A stretch of 64,000 bases of DNA from Veillonella criceti (GCF_900460315.1 NZ_UHIO01000001.1:396001-460000); one strand, 5' to 3'; positions 8,873 through 19,073 are shown, counted from the stretch's first letter. The notes: generated by a model from the sequence alone, not told the origin. Made by a program: numbers and translations.

Positions 8873-8900
8873 TTGCAATTATTTTCAATTCGGATATAAT
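8873..8900 (+). promoter_or_regulatory. groESL promoter
   Basis: TTGCAA (8873-8878), a 16-base spacer and TATAAT (8895-8900) form a sigma-A type promoter directly upstream of the CIRCE element. Confidence 0.85.
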
Positions 8901-8911
8901 AATACTTGTAG

Positions 8912-8938
8912 TTAGCACTCAAGGTTAGTGAGTGCTAA
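8912..8938. promoter_or_regulatory. CIRCE operator (HrcA binding site)
   Basis: Perfect match to the CIRCE consensus: TTAGCACTC (8912-8920), nine spacer bases, GAGTGCTAA (8930-8938). It overlaps the transcription start region of groES. The heat-shock repressor HrcA binds this element and is itself folded by GroEL, which gives feedback control. hrcA is not in the window. Confidence 0.97.
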
Positions 8939-8983
8939 CAAAATAAAAATTTACAATCCATTAGTACAAAGGAGAGATTGACA

Positions 8984-9265
8984 ATGATGAAACCTTTAGG
9001 CGACCGTGTTATAATTCGTGTCCTTGAAAAAGAAGAAAAAACAAAAAGTGGCATCTTTTTACCAGATACAGCAAAAGAAAAACCTTCCGAAGGTGAAGTA
9101 GTTGCCGTAGGTGCTGGTAAGGTATATGACAATGGTCAACGTGTTGCTCCTGAAGTAGCAGTTGGTGATAAAGTAATGTTCTCCAAATATGCCGGTACAG
9201 AAGTTAAAATTGATGGTGTAGACCATCTTGTAATTAGCGAACGTGATATTTTAGCTATTTTATAA
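8984..9265 (+). CDS. groES: Co-chaperonin GroES
   Basis: The 10-kDa heptameric lid of GroEL. It begins M-M-K-P-L-G-D-R-V and has the mobile-loop region [18 protein letters not shown] and the terminal [15 protein letters not shown] 8984 is chosen because AAAGGAG ends at 8974, 9 bases upstream; an in-frame TTG at 8978 lies too close to that site. It is transcribed with groEL under CIRCE control. Confidence 0.98.
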   Translation: MMKPLGDRVIIRVLEKEEKTKSGIFLPDTAKEKPSEGEVVAVGAGKVYDNGQRVAPEVAVGDKVMFSKYAGTEVKIDGVDHLVISERDILAIL

Positions 9266-9314
9266 TTCACAATAGCACTAAATATCTAAGATATATTCAC
9301 TAATTTATATATTG

Positions 9315-9332
9315 AGGTTATTTAGATAACCT
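9315..9332 (+). other. Short hairpin just before the groEL ribosome site
   Basis: AGGTTAT (9315-9321), loop TTAG, ATAACCT (9326-9332) is a perfect 7-bp hairpin. It ends one base before the AGGAGG ribosome-binding site at 9334-9339. It could affect mRNA processing or stability between groES and groEL; this is inference. Confidence 0.5.
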
Positions 9333-9345
9333 TAGGAGGTAATAG

Positions 9346-10977
<1,632 letters not shown>

Positions 10978-11043
10978 TTTAATATTTACATAACTCGCTA
11001 AGTCTTATGACTAATTAGTTAGTAATTGGTTCATATATAACCT

Positions 11044-11085
11044 AAAAATGCTCGTATCCGTTGTGATGCGAGCATTTTTATTTTT
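11044..11085 (+). terminator. groESL terminator
   Basis: AAAAATGCTCG (11044-11054) pairs with CGAGCATTTTT (11069-11079), followed by further T residues. Confidence 0.85.
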
Positions 11086-11093
11086 CTATAGAA

Positions 11094-11123
11094 TTGACGA
11101 ACGGTGATTAAATTAAGTATAAT
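11094..11123 (+). promoter_or_regulatory. Promoter upstream of lysA
   Basis: TTGACG (11094-11099), 18 bases, TATAAT (11118-11123). It lies just after the groESL terminator and 91 bases upstream of the lysA start. Confidence 0.75.
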
Positions 11124-11213
11124 CAAACATATACTTAAATTTGAAATTATATATTTATACAAGGGCTGACAATTATTACTAATTGCAAGGTCATTGAGTG
11201 AGGAGAAAGATTG

Positions 11214-12467
11214 ATGAATGAGAAAAAACTACCGATTACGGCGGCCCGTTTAGAAGAAATTATTGCTGAATATCCGACGCCATTTCATTTATATGATGCG
11301 CAAGGTATTGTTACTAATATTCGTAAATTTATTAAAGCCTTTAGCTGGGCTAAGAATTTCAAAGAATATTTTGCTGTCAAAGCAACACCTAATCCTTACA
11401 TTATGCGTTTATTGCAACGTGAAGGGGTAGGTGCTGATTGTTCATCATTAGCAGAGTTAGTATTGTGTGAAAAAGTTGGTATTACAGGGGATAATATTAT
11501 TTTTTCATCCAATGATACACCTTATGAAGAATATGCTAAAGCGATGGAACTAGGCGCCATTATTAATCTTGATGATATTACACATGTGGCCTACTTAGAA
11601 GCTCATGGTACATTACCTAATCGGCTAGCCTTTCGTTATAATCCAGGCTCTTTAAAACATGGCGGTAATACTATTATCGGTTTGCCCGAAGAAGCTAAGT
11701 ATGGTATGACAGGGGATCAGATCATAGAGGCTATTAATTATTGTAAAACTCGAGGTGTGGAACGTTTTGGCTTACACACGATGGTGGTATCTAATGAATT
11801 AGATATTCAAGGATTAATTGGCACTGCTGAATTAATGTTTAATTTAGCTTTACGAGTGAAAGAGGCAACAGGTATTGAAGTTGATTTTATTGATTTTGGT
11901 GGTGGCATTGGCGTTCCATATCGTCCTGAAGAATCAGCCGTTGACTTTGAAGCCTTAAGTGCTGGTATTAAAGCCGCTTATGAACGTTTAATAGAAGGTA
12001 ATGGCCATAGTTCTATTTCTTTGGCGTTTGAATGTGGCCGTATGGTAACGGGGCCTTATGGGTATTTAATAGCAACTGCTATTCATCGTAAAGATATTTA
12101 CAAACACTATATTGGTTTAGATGCTTGTATGGCCAACTTAATGCGACCTGCGCTCTATGGCTCTTATCATCATATTACTGTTGTGGGTAAAGAAACAGCT
12201 CCATTAGACCATGTATATGATGTAACCGGTTCACTTTGTGAAAATAATGATAAATTTGCTATTGATCGTCAATTACCTAAGATTGATATAGGTGATCGCA
12301 TAGTAATTCATGATACCGGGGCCCATGGGCATTCTATGGGCTTTAATTATAACGGTAAATTGCGTTCGGCTGAATTATTGCTAAATGAAGATGGTTCTAT
12401 TACACAAATTCGTCGTGCTGAAACCTTAGATGATTTATTTGCAACATTGGATTTTAGCGATTTATAA
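11214..12467 (+). CDS. lysA: Diaminopimelate decarboxylase-family PLP enzyme
   Basis: Alanine-racemase-fold decarboxylase of 418 residues, assigned to the last step of lysine synthesis (meso-DAP to lysine). PLP lysine is K56 (Y-F-A-V-K-A-T-P-N); the phosphate-binding G-G-G is at 229-231; C342-E343 (C-E-N-N-D) gives the substrate-binding Cys-Glu pair. Several sites are unusual: His188 lies in H-T-M-V-V-S instead of H-I-G-S, E-C-G-R replaces E-P-G-R, and the C-terminal S-N-Y-N-x-R-P region reads F-N-Y-N-G-K-L-R-S. ATG 11214 follows AGGAGA by 7 bases. DAP is the likely substrate, but a different carboxylated amino acid cannot be excluded. Confidence 0.8.
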   Translation: MNEKKLPITAARLEEIIAEYPTPFHLYDAQGIVTNIRKFIKAFSWAKNFKEYFAVKATPNPYIMRLLQREGVGADCSSLAELVLCEKVGITGDNIIFSSNDTPYEEYAKAMELGAIINLDDITHVAYLEAHGTLPNRLAFRYNPGSLKHGGNTIIGLPEEAKYGMTGDQIIEAINYCKTRGVERFGLHTMVVSNELDIQGLIGTAELMFNLALRVKEATGIEVDFIDFGGGIGVPYRPEESAVDFEALSAGIKAAYERLIEGNGHSSISLAFECGRMVTGPYGYLIATAIHRKDIYKHYIGLDACMANLMRPALYGSYHHITVVGKETAPLDHVYDVTGSLCENNDKFAIDRQLPKIDIGDRIVIHDTGAHGHSMGFNYNGKLRSAELLLNEDGSITQIRRAETLDDLFATLDFSDL

Positions 12468-12633
12468 GGAAAAACCTATTAATATAGTCGATAATGTGGT
12501 ATACTTAAAAAGTAATCCTATAATTTACTATTGTATAGAAGATAGTAAGAAGTCAATAAATACCATATTTTTTGATAATTTTCAAAAAATTCGATGATAT
12601 AAACAAATTCATAGTAAAATAGTAGAAATTAAC

Positions 12634-12662
12634 TTGCACTGGATACAGTTAGATTGTATAAT
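12634..12662 (+). promoter_or_regulatory. suf operon promoter
   Basis: TTGCAC (12634-12639), 17 bases, TATAAT (12657-12662). Transcription would begin near 12669 and give a 5' leader of about 165 bases before sufC. Confidence 0.8.
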
Positions 12663-12698
12663 GTTTATTAGGAATAGATGTTGTAAGATTGGCTGTTT

Positions 12699-12765
12699 AC
12701 CGAAGTGGTAGAATATTTTTGCTGTTATAAGCGGTGTTTCACTTTGGTGGGATACCGCTTTTCTT
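12699..12765 (+). promoter_or_regulatory. Candidate attenuator in the suf leader
   Basis: A 14-bp terminator-like stem pairs 12729-12742 with 12747-12760 (four G-T pairs, loop TTTG) and is followed by TTCTT. An alternative 10-bp stem pairs ACCGAAGTGG (12699-12708) with TCACTTTGGT (12739-12748, two G-T pairs). The second stem would break the first, so the two states are mutually exclusive. This is a pattern seen in the sequence; any ligand or factor is unknown. Confidence 0.5.
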
Positions 12766-12833
12766 ATAAAATCTAACAAATACACTATATATGACTTAAA
12801 GACATAATTAATTATAAAAGGAGTGACTGTACT

Positions 12834-13577
12834 GTGTCAGAATTACTTCGCGTAGAGAATCTACACGTGTCCGTTGAGGGCAAAGAAATCTTAAAAGGTA
12901 TTGATTTAACGATTAATAAAGGTGAAATCCATGTAGTTATGGGGACTAATGGGGCTGGTAAATCCACATTAGCTAATGCTATTATGGGGAATCCTGTATA
13001 TGAAGTGACAGAGGGCTCTATCACATTTGATGGAGAAGACATTACGGAAGAAGCTGTTAATGACCGTGCTAAAGCAGGGATTTTCATGTCCTTCCAAAAC
13101 CCAATTGCCATTCCTGGCATTACAGTAGAAAACTTCATTCGTACCTCTAAAGCAACTGTAACTGGCGAAAATGTTCGCGCCTTAGCTTTTAAAAAAGAAT
13201 TAAAAGAAAAGATGGATGAATTATCTTTTGATGCATCCTATGCACAACGCTATGTAAACGAAGGTTTCAGCGGTGGGGAACGTAAGAAAAATGAAATTCT
13301 TCAAATGTCTATTTTAAATCCTAAATTGGCTATGCTTGATGAAACAGACTCTGGTCTTGACGTTGATGCTGTACGTATCGTATCTGATGGTGTAGATCGT
13401 TTCCATACTAAAGATAATGCAGTACTTATTATTACACATCACAATTCTATTTTACAAAAATTAAAACCTGATTTTGTTCACGTTTTAATCAATGGCAAAA
13501 TTGTAAAAACTGGGGACGCATCCTTAGTAGCAGATATTGAAAGTAAAGGCTACGATGCTTATAAGGCGTTAGTTTAG
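12834..13577 (+). CDS. sufC: Fe-S cluster assembly ATPase SufC
   Basis: ABC-type ATPase of the SUF scaffold (SufBC2D). Walker A is G-T-N-G-A-G-K-S-T, the ABC signature F-S-G-G-E-R-K-K-N-E is the SufC version, and Walker B is A-M-L-D-E-T-D-S-G-L-D. 247 residues, full length. The start is GTG with AGGAG 10 bases upstream. It is first in sufCBDSU, with a 9-base gap to sufB. Confidence 0.97.
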   Translation: MSELLRVENLHVSVEGKEILKGIDLTINKGEIHVVMGTNGAGKSTLANAIMGNPVYEVTEGSITFDGEDITEEAVNDRAKAGIFMSFQNPIAIPGITVENFIRTSKATVTGENVRALAFKKELKEKMDELSFDASYAQRYVNEGFSGGERKKNEILQMSILNPKLAMLDETDSGLDVDAVRIVSDGVDRFHTKDNAVLIITHHNSILQKLKPDFVHVLINGKIVKTGDASLVADIESKGYDAYKALV

Positions 13578-13586
13578 GAGGCACTC

Positions 13587-14996
13587 ATGGAAACTAGAAA
13601 GAAAACCTATGTGGAGGATATGGACCGTGGCGTCTATGATATAAAGAATGACTTTGAATATTCTTTTAAATCTGATGCAGGCCTTACGGAAGATATTATC
13701 CGCGAAATTTGGTCTAATAAAAATGAACCGGAATGGATGCTGGACTTCCGTTTAAAATCGTTAAAAATTTACAATGAATTAGATATTCCAACTTGGATTC
13801 CTGATATTAGTGGCCTTGATATGGGCAATATCGTTACCTATGTTAAACCAAAAGTTGACATGAAGGGTGACTGGAATGAAGTACCAGAGGATATTAAGAG
13901 TACTTTTGATCGCTTAGGGATTCCTGAAGCTGAAAAAACATCCTTAGCTGGTGTAGGGGCACAATATGACTCTGAAGTTGTGTATCACAGTATTCAAGAA
14001 GATTTAGTAAAACAAGGGGTTGTATATACCGATATTGAAACAGCTCTTCATGAATATGAAGATATTGTTCGTCAGTATTTTATGACCTTAGTACCGCCAA
14101 CAGATCATAAATTTGCTGCTTTACATGGTGCTGTTTGGTCTGGTGGTTCCTTCGTATATGTGCCAAAAGGAGTGCAAGTTGACATTCCGTTACAGTCCTA
14201 TTTCCGCTTAAATGCGCCAGGGGCTGGTCAGTTTGAACACACCTTGATTATTATTGAAGAAGGCGCTAAAGCTCACTTTATTGAAGGTTGTTCAGCGCCA
14301 AAATATAATGTGGCAAACCTTCATGCTGGTTGTGTTGAATTATTTGTTAAAGATAATGCGACACTTCGTTATTCTACGATTGAAAACTGGTCGAAGAATA
14401 TGTACAACTTAAATACTAAACGTTGTACAGTCGGCAAAAACGGCACGATTGAATGGGTAAGTGGTTCCTTTGGCTCCAAAGTATCTTGCTTATATCCAAT
14501 GAGTATTTTAGCTGGTGAAGGCGCACATTGTGAATTTACCGGTGTTACATTTGCTGGTGAAGGTCAGTTCTTAGATACGGGGGCTAAAGTAGTCCATGTA
14601 GCACCACATACAACATCTAATATTAATTCTAAATCTATTTCTAAGAGTGGTGGCGCTGCTATTTATCGTGGTGTTTTAAATATCGGTAAAAAAGCAGAAC
14701 ATGCAAAAGCTACAGTATCTTGTGAATCTTTGATGTTAGATGAAATTTCTCAATCAGATACGATTCCTTCCATTTCTATTGAAAACGACAACGTAGATTT
14801 AGGTCATGAAGCTAAAATCGGTCGTATTTCAGATGAAGCTATTTTCTACTTAATGACTCGTGGTATTAGTGAAGAAGAAGCACGTGCCATGTTAGTCCGC
14901 GGCTTCGTAGAACCAATTTCTAAAGAATTACCATTGGAATATGCTGTTGAAATGAATAACTTGATTTCCTTAGAGCTTGAAGGCTCTATCGGTTAG
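13587..14996 (+). CDS. sufB: Fe-S cluster assembly scaffold SufB
   Basis: Beta-helix scaffold subunit on which Fe-S clusters are built. 469 residues with the characteristic W-S-G-G-S-F-V-Y-V-P-K-G-V, E-G-C-S-A-P-K-Y and S-G-S-F-G-S-K-V-S-C-L-Y-P segments, and the C-terminal D-L-G-H-E-A-K-I-G-R-I-S-D-E-A-I-F-Y-L region that contacts SufD/SufC. Preceded by a good AGGAGG site. Confidence 0.97.
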   Translation: METRKKTYVEDMDRGVYDIKNDFEYSFKSDAGLTEDIIREIWSNKNEPEWMLDFRLKSLKIYNELDIPTWIPDISGLDMGNIVTYVKPKVDMKGDWNEVPEDIKSTFDRLGIPEAEKTSLAGVGAQYDSEVVYHSIQEDLVKQGVVYTDIETALHEYEDIVRQYFMTLVPPTDHKFAALHGAVWSGGSFVYVPKGVQVDIPLQSYFRLNAPGAGQFEHTLIIIEEGAKAHFIEGCSAPKYNVANLHAGCVELFVKDNATLRYSTIENWSKNMYNLNTKRCTVGKNGTIEWVSGSFGSKVSCLYPMSILAGEGAHCEFTGVTFAGEGQFLDTGAKVVHVAPHTTSNINSKSISKSGGAAIYRGVLNIGKKAEHAKATVSCESLMLDEISQSDTIPSISIENDNVDLGHEAKIGRISDEAIFYLMTRGISEEEARAMLVRGFVEPISKELPLEYAVEMNNLISLELEGSIG

Positions 14997-15005
14997 GAGG
15001 TACTG

Positions 15006-16055
15006 ATGAGTAACGTATTATTTAATGAACTCCCTAGACCTACTTTCCGGTGGTTAAAGGTAAATCATACGGAAGGTGTAGTGGCTACTGGCAATACACC
15101 AGCAGTGGTAACAGTAGAAGCTAATGATGGGGTAGTTACAGAGTTAACGAATAAAGCTTTATTAAAAGCAGATTTTGAAGGTGCTGAAACAACGTCACTA
15201 GCCCTTGTTACTAATGAGTATACAAAAGGGTTGGCAATTAATGTTCCAGCTGGTGCTACTGAAAAAGTAGTTATTACTATTAATGCTGAAGGAGCTAGTG
15301 TAGGTGATAAAACTCGTCTAGCTATCGATGTAGCAAAAGATGCTTCTTTAGACGTATTATATGTAGTTAAAGGAGAGGCTACCGAAGGGGGCTTAAATTT
15401 ATTAACTGAAGTTAATGCAGAAGAGAATGCTAATGTAGTTTTCAAAAAAGTCCAGCTATTAAGTGACGGTGTGCAACAAATTGAGCATCGTTACACGAAA
15501 TTAGCGGCTAATAGTCATGTAGAATTTCTAAATGTTGAGCTAGGTGGCGGTGAAAACTTCTTACATTACACGCAAGATTTAGTCGGTAAAGAAGCGCATA
15601 TTGAACATGATTTAGCGTACTTAGGTGATAATGAACAACGCTTCGATATTTCTATGCTTATGTCTCATGTGGCTCCAAAGTCGGTTAGTGATATTCATGT
15701 ATTAGGGGCTTTAGCTGATAATTCTAAAAAATCTTTCCGTGGTACTTTAGACTTTATCCGTGGCAGTATAGCTGCTGAAGGGGCCGAAGAAGATACTTGT
15801 GTATTGCTTGATCCTACTGTAAAATCTGTATCGTTACCATTATTATTGTGTAAAGAAGATAATGTAGTAGGGAATCATGCAGCCAGTGCTGGTCAATTAG
15901 ATAAAACAAAATTGTTCTATTTAATGAGCCGTGGTTTTAGTGAAGATGAAGCAAAACACATTATTGTAGAATCTATGTTACGCCCAGTGATTGATCGACT
16001 TGACAATGCTGAGTTAGAAGACATTGTATTAGCCACTGTACGTGCAAAAATTTAA
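15006..16055 (+). CDS. sufD: Fe-S cluster assembly protein SufD
   Basis: 349 residues, the second beta-helix subunit of SufBC2D. The N-terminal half is diverged and low in recognisable motifs. The C-terminal half is typical, with L-D-F-I-R-G-S, N-H-A-A-S-A-G-Q-L-D-K-T-K-L-F-Y-L-M-S-R-G-F-S-E-D-E-A. It keeps the His-Ala-Ala segment that corresponds to the SufD metal-site region. Nine bases separate it from sufB. Confidence 0.93.
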   Translation: MSNVLFNELPRPTFRWLKVNHTEGVVATGNTPAVVTVEANDGVVTELTNKALLKADFEGAETTSLALVTNEYTKGLAINVPAGATEKVVITINAEGASVGDKTRLAIDVAKDASLDVLYVVKGEATEGGLNLLTEVNAEENANVVFKKVQLLSDGVQQIEHRYTKLAANSHVEFLNVELGGGENFLHYTQDLVGKEAHIEHDLAYLGDNEQRFDISMLMSHVAPKSVSDIHVLGALADNSKKSFRGTLDFIRGSIAAEGAEEDTCVLLDPTVKSVSLPLLLCKEDNVVGNHAASAGQLDKTKLFYLMSRGFSEDEAKHIIVESMLRPVIDRLDNAELEDIVLATVRAKI

Positions 16056-16093
16056 TTTGTACATACGATGAGATTGAATAGAGAAGGTGTATT

Positions 16094-17323
16094 ATGAAGT
16101 CAGTTGCAGAAGCATATAAAGATTTTCCCATATTACAAAGAGAGCATAAAGGTCACCGCTTAGTATATTTAGATAGTGGGGCTACTACACAAATTCCAAA
16201 TGATGTGATTAATGCGCTTGAAACCCATCTAAAACAGCATAATGGTAACCCTCATCGAGGCGCTCATATATTGGCTGTAGAAGCTTCTGAAGCCTATGAG
16301 ACAGCTCGTGATGCTGTACAGCGTTTTATTAATGCTAAAACACGTGAAGAAATTGTGTTAACTCGTAATACGACGGAAAGTTTAAATTTAATTGCCTTTA
16401 GCTACGGCTTACATAACCTAAAAAAAGGCGATAAAATTGTCATTACTATTGCCGAACATCATGCCAATTTAGTCACTTGGCAACGTGTTGCTCAAACTAC
16501 GGGTGCTACATTAGAATATATGTATTTAGATGAGTCAGGTCATTTAAAAGATGGCGAAATGGATAAAATTGATAGTCAGACTAAAATTGTATCCTTTGCT
16601 CATGTAAGTAATGTATTAGGCATGGAGTTTCCCGTAGAAGAGTTAATTAAACGAGCTCATGCTGTAGGAGCGATTGCTATTTTAGATGGTGCGCAATCAG
16701 CACCACATAAAAAAATTGATGTACAAGCGCTAGATTGCGATTTCTTTGTATTCTCCGGTCATAAAATGTGTGCCTCTCAAGGTATTGGTGTTATGTATGG
16801 TAAACGCCATCTATTAGAAGATATGCCACCATTCTTATTAGGCGGTGACATGATTGAATATGTACAGGAACAAAGCACTACCTACAATGAAGTCCCTTAT
16901 AAATTTGAAGCTGGTACACCAAATGCTCATGGAGCTGTTACACTTAAAGCGGCTATCGAATACTTAGAACAATATGGTATGGATGCTATTAATGCTTATG
17001 AAAAAGAATTAGTATCTTATGTATTGCCAAAATTGTTGGCTATTCCTCATGTTCACGTATTAGGTTCTGAAGATTCAAGTGAAAAACATGGCGTAATTGC
17101 TTTTATGATTGACGATGTTCATCCTCATGACGTAGCTACTATTTTAGATAGTTATGGCGTTTGTATTCGTTCGGGACATCACTGTGCGCAACCATTAGGG
17201 GCATATTACAATGTGCCAGCATCGAGTCGTTTAAGCATGTATATTTACACTCGTAAAGAAGATTTAGATATTTTCTTAGAGGCAGTAAAGCAAGTCCGCC
17301 CAACTATGGGATTTAAAGACTAA
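16094..17323 (+). CDS. sufS: Cysteine desulfurase SufS
   Basis: PLP enzyme that removes sulfur from cysteine and forms a persulfide for Fe-S assembly. The PLP lysine lies in S-G-H-K-M-C-A-S, the catalytic cysteine in R-S-G-H-H-C-A-Q-P-L-G, and the class V aminotransferase motif N-T-T-E-S-L-N-L near residue 95. 409 residues is typical of SufS (group II). It is followed by its sulfur acceptor SufU. Confidence 0.97.
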   Translation: MKSVAEAYKDFPILQREHKGHRLVYLDSGATTQIPNDVINALETHLKQHNGNPHRGAHILAVEASEAYETARDAVQRFINAKTREEIVLTRNTTESLNLIAFSYGLHNLKKGDKIVITIAEHHANLVTWQRVAQTTGATLEYMYLDESGHLKDGEMDKIDSQTKIVSFAHVSNVLGMEFPVEELIKRAHAVGAIAILDGAQSAPHKKIDVQALDCDFFVFSGHKMCASQGIGVMYGKRHLLEDMPPFLLGGDMIEYVQEQSTTYNEVPYKFEAGTPNAHGAVTLKAAIEYLEQYGMDAINAYEKELVSYVLPKLLAIPHVHVLGSEDSSEKHGVIAFMIDDVHPHDVATILDSYGVCIRSGHHCAQPLGAYYNVPASSRLSMYIYTRKEDLDIFLEAVKQVRPTMGFKD

Positions 17324-17384
17324 ATACACCATATCCCTAAGTATTAACTAAGGGGAAATAGCTAGTAAAAAGGAGTTCTTACTT

Positions 17385-17819
17385 ATGGAAATGGATCAGT
17401 TATATACTGAGTTAATTTTAGAACATAATCAAGATAAACGAAATAAACGCTTATTAGATGTGTTTACAGTTTCTGAACATGGTCATAATCCAAGTTGTGG
17501 CGATGATTTAACGTTACAATTAGATGTAGAGAATGGGGTAGTAAAAGATGCTGCTTATACAGGTTCTGGTTGTGCCATTAGTCAAGCATCGGCCTCTATG
17601 ATGATAGATATTGTAAAAGGTAAATCTGTAGAAGAAGCGTTTCGTTTAGTTGATATCTTCTTAGGTATGATAAAAAAAGAAGTGACTGATGAAGCTGAAT
17701 TAGAAGAGTTAGAAGATGCGATTGCACTCCAGAACATTTCTAATATGCCAGCTCGTGTAAAATGTGCCGTATTAGCATGGCATACATTGAAAGAAGCACT
17801 CAAAAAAGAAAATGCTTAA
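17385..17819 (+). CDS. sufU: Zinc-dependent sulfurtransferase SufU
   Basis: 144 residues. SufU accepts sulfur from SufS by zinc-ligand exchange and passes it to SufBCD. The three cysteines of the zinc site are in N-P-S-C-G-D-D, G-S-G-C-A-I-S-Q-A-S and V-K-C-A-V-L-A-W; the Asp after the first Cys completes the site. The insertion between the second and third Cys distinguishes SufU from IscU. Confidence 0.96.
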   Translation: MEMDQLYTELILEHNQDKRNKRLLDVFTVSEHGHNPSCGDDLTLQLDVENGVVKDAAYTGSGCAISQASASMMIDIVKGKSVEEAFRLVDIFLGMIKKEVTDEAELEELEDAIALQNISNMPARVKCAVLAWHTLKEALKKENA

Positions 17820-17852
17820 TACCTAGTTGATTTAAATTGAATCATGTATAAT

Positions 17853-17903
17853 AAAAGGAGTTAACCAATAACAACCAAGTTGCTATGAGTTAACTCCTTT
17901 TTT
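17853..17903. terminator. Bidirectional terminator between sufU and the BFD-like gene
   Basis: AAAAGGAGTTAAC (17853-17865) is perfectly complementary to GTTAACTCCTTTT (17889-17901). T runs flank it on both strands, so it can serve the convergent genes on either side. Confidence 0.85.
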
Positions 17904-17924
17904 ACAAAGCCTATAGAGAATGAA

Positions 17925-18176
17925 TTAATCTTCTTTTTTGGCACCAGGCTTTGGTAATTTGCCCATATCTTGTAGTAGTTTTACTATGCGGACACCACAA
18001 TTCTTGCCACCGCAAGATCCTGTGCCAGCGCCTGTACGTTCTCGAATTTTAGGAATTGTATCACAACCATCATTGATAGCTTCCTTAATCGTTTTGCGAG
18101 AAATGCTACGACAAGTGCAGACTTTAGTATATTTATCTAAGATACTGTCTGGTACTTTTTGTTCTTCGAAATCCAT
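17925..18176 (-). CDS. BFD-like [2Fe-2S]-binding protein
   Basis: 83 residues. Four cysteines follow the BFD-type (bacterioferritin-associated ferredoxin) pattern: C-T-C near residue 20, then G-S-C-G-G-K-N-C near 54-59, with the helical A-I-N-D-G-C-D-T-I-P-K-I-R-E-R-T-G-A-G-T-G between. Such small proteins transfer electrons or release iron from ferritin, but this one is too short to assign a partner. It is convergent with the suf operon and divergent from a HAD phosphatase gene. Start ATG 18176 follows GGGAGG. Confidence 0.8.
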   Translation of the reverse strand: MDFEEQKVPDSILDKYTKVCTCRSISRKTIKEAINDGCDTIPKIRERTGAGTGSCGGKNCGVRIVKLLQDMGKLPKPGAKKED

Positions 18177-18188
18177 ACTATTACCTCC

Positions 18189-18206
18189 CTATACTACTTA
18201 GTATAG
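18189..18206. promoter_or_regulatory. Perfect 18-bp palindromic operator candidate
   Basis: CTATACTA-CT-TAGTATAG (8-bp arms, 2-bp centre) sits between the divergent BFD-like and HAD genes, 13 bases upstream of the BFD-like start codon and next to its ribosome site. It contains a TATACT hexamer on each strand, so it may be an operator or overlapping -10 elements. Confidence 0.45.
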
Positions 18207-18271
18207 CTATTAATATAATATATTGTACCATAGATTTATCATTCTATGTATAGTTAAGAAAGGATTAACTT

Positions 18272-18949
18272 ATGATTTGTGTTTTATTTGATTTAGATGG
18301 CACGTTAACTGACTCTGCAGAAGGTATTAAAAAATCTGTAGTATATGCACTAGAGAAAAAAGGAGTACCCGTACCTGCTGATGATATTCTTACTTTATTT
18401 ATAGGGCCCCCTATTGTAGACTCCTTGCGTGAGCATTGTGGCATGACAGAGGCTGAAGCTGAAGAAACATATGGCTATTTTAAGGAACGTTATCATACAA
18501 TTGGTAAATTTGAAAATAAAGTTTATAAAGATGTGGAGAGCATGTTAGTAACATTGCGACAAACAAATACGTATGTAGCCGTTGCAACGGCTAAACCAGA
18601 ACCTTTAGCGAAAGAGGTGCTAGAACATTTTGGTTTAACTAAGTATTTTGAAATTATCAAAGGCGCTGATACTGCACGGGGAATGGTGCATAAAGAGGAT
18701 ATTTTAAAAGAAGCTTTAAACGATATGAAAGAGATTTCATCAAATCGTACGAAAAAAGAAATTACTGGTTGGTACATGGTAGGGGATCGTAAATATGATA
18801 TGGAAGCTGCTAAAAAATTAGGTTGTCGTGCTGTAGCGGTTACCTACGGCTACGGTACCCAAGAAGAGTTAGAGGCTGCAGGCGCTGATTATATTTGTCA
18901 TACACCATCTGATGTAATTTTAAATATTGCTGTAGATACTTTGTTATAA
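18272..18949 (+). CDS. HAD-superfamily phosphatase (phosphoglycolate phosphatase-like)
   Basis: 225 residues. HAD motif I is F-D-L-D-G-T-L-T-D-S with the nucleophile Asp, motif II lies in A-V-A-T-A-K-P, and motif IV is M-V-G-D-R-K-Y-D-M-E-A-A. A four-helix cap domain spans about residues 15-80, including the G-P-P-I-V-D-S-L motif of the Gph/YcjU-like subfamily. The substrate is probably a small phosphate ester such as 2-phosphoglycolate or a nucleotide, but sequence alone does not decide this. Confidence 0.88.
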   Translation: MICVLFDLDGTLTDSAEGIKKSVVYALEKKGVPVPADDILTLFIGPPIVDSLREHCGMTEAEAEETYGYFKERYHTIGKFENKVYKDVESMLVTLRQTNTYVAVATAKPEPLAKEVLEHFGLTKYFEIIKGADTARGMVHKEDILKEALNDMKEISSNRTKKEITGWYMVGDRKYDMEAAKKLGCRAVAVTYGYGTQEELEAAGADYICHTPSDVILNIAVDTLL

Positions 18950-18950
18950 T

Positions 18951-18996
18951 AAAAGACTATCCTTCTAGGTATATGACTTAGAAGGATAGTCTTTTA
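18951..18996 (+). terminator. Terminator after the HAD phosphatase
   Basis: A perfect 17-bp stem pairs 18951-18967 with 18979-18995, with an 11-base loop and A/T-rich flanks on both sides. It may also stop transcripts from the minus strand. Confidence 0.88.
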
Positions 18997-19073
18997 TAAA
19001 TTACATAGTTAAATGGGGGCTTAAGATTACAGGTTTTACACCAATACTGATTATTAGGGATTTTGCACTGAGA

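Larger units (their letters stand above)
12468..12833. other. Intergenic region and suf leader
   Basis: The first half (12468-12630) is AT-rich, with an A/T inverted repeat at 12568-12589 and no coding potential. The second half holds a sigma-A promoter and a structured leader upstream of sufC, listed separately. Confidence 0.6.
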
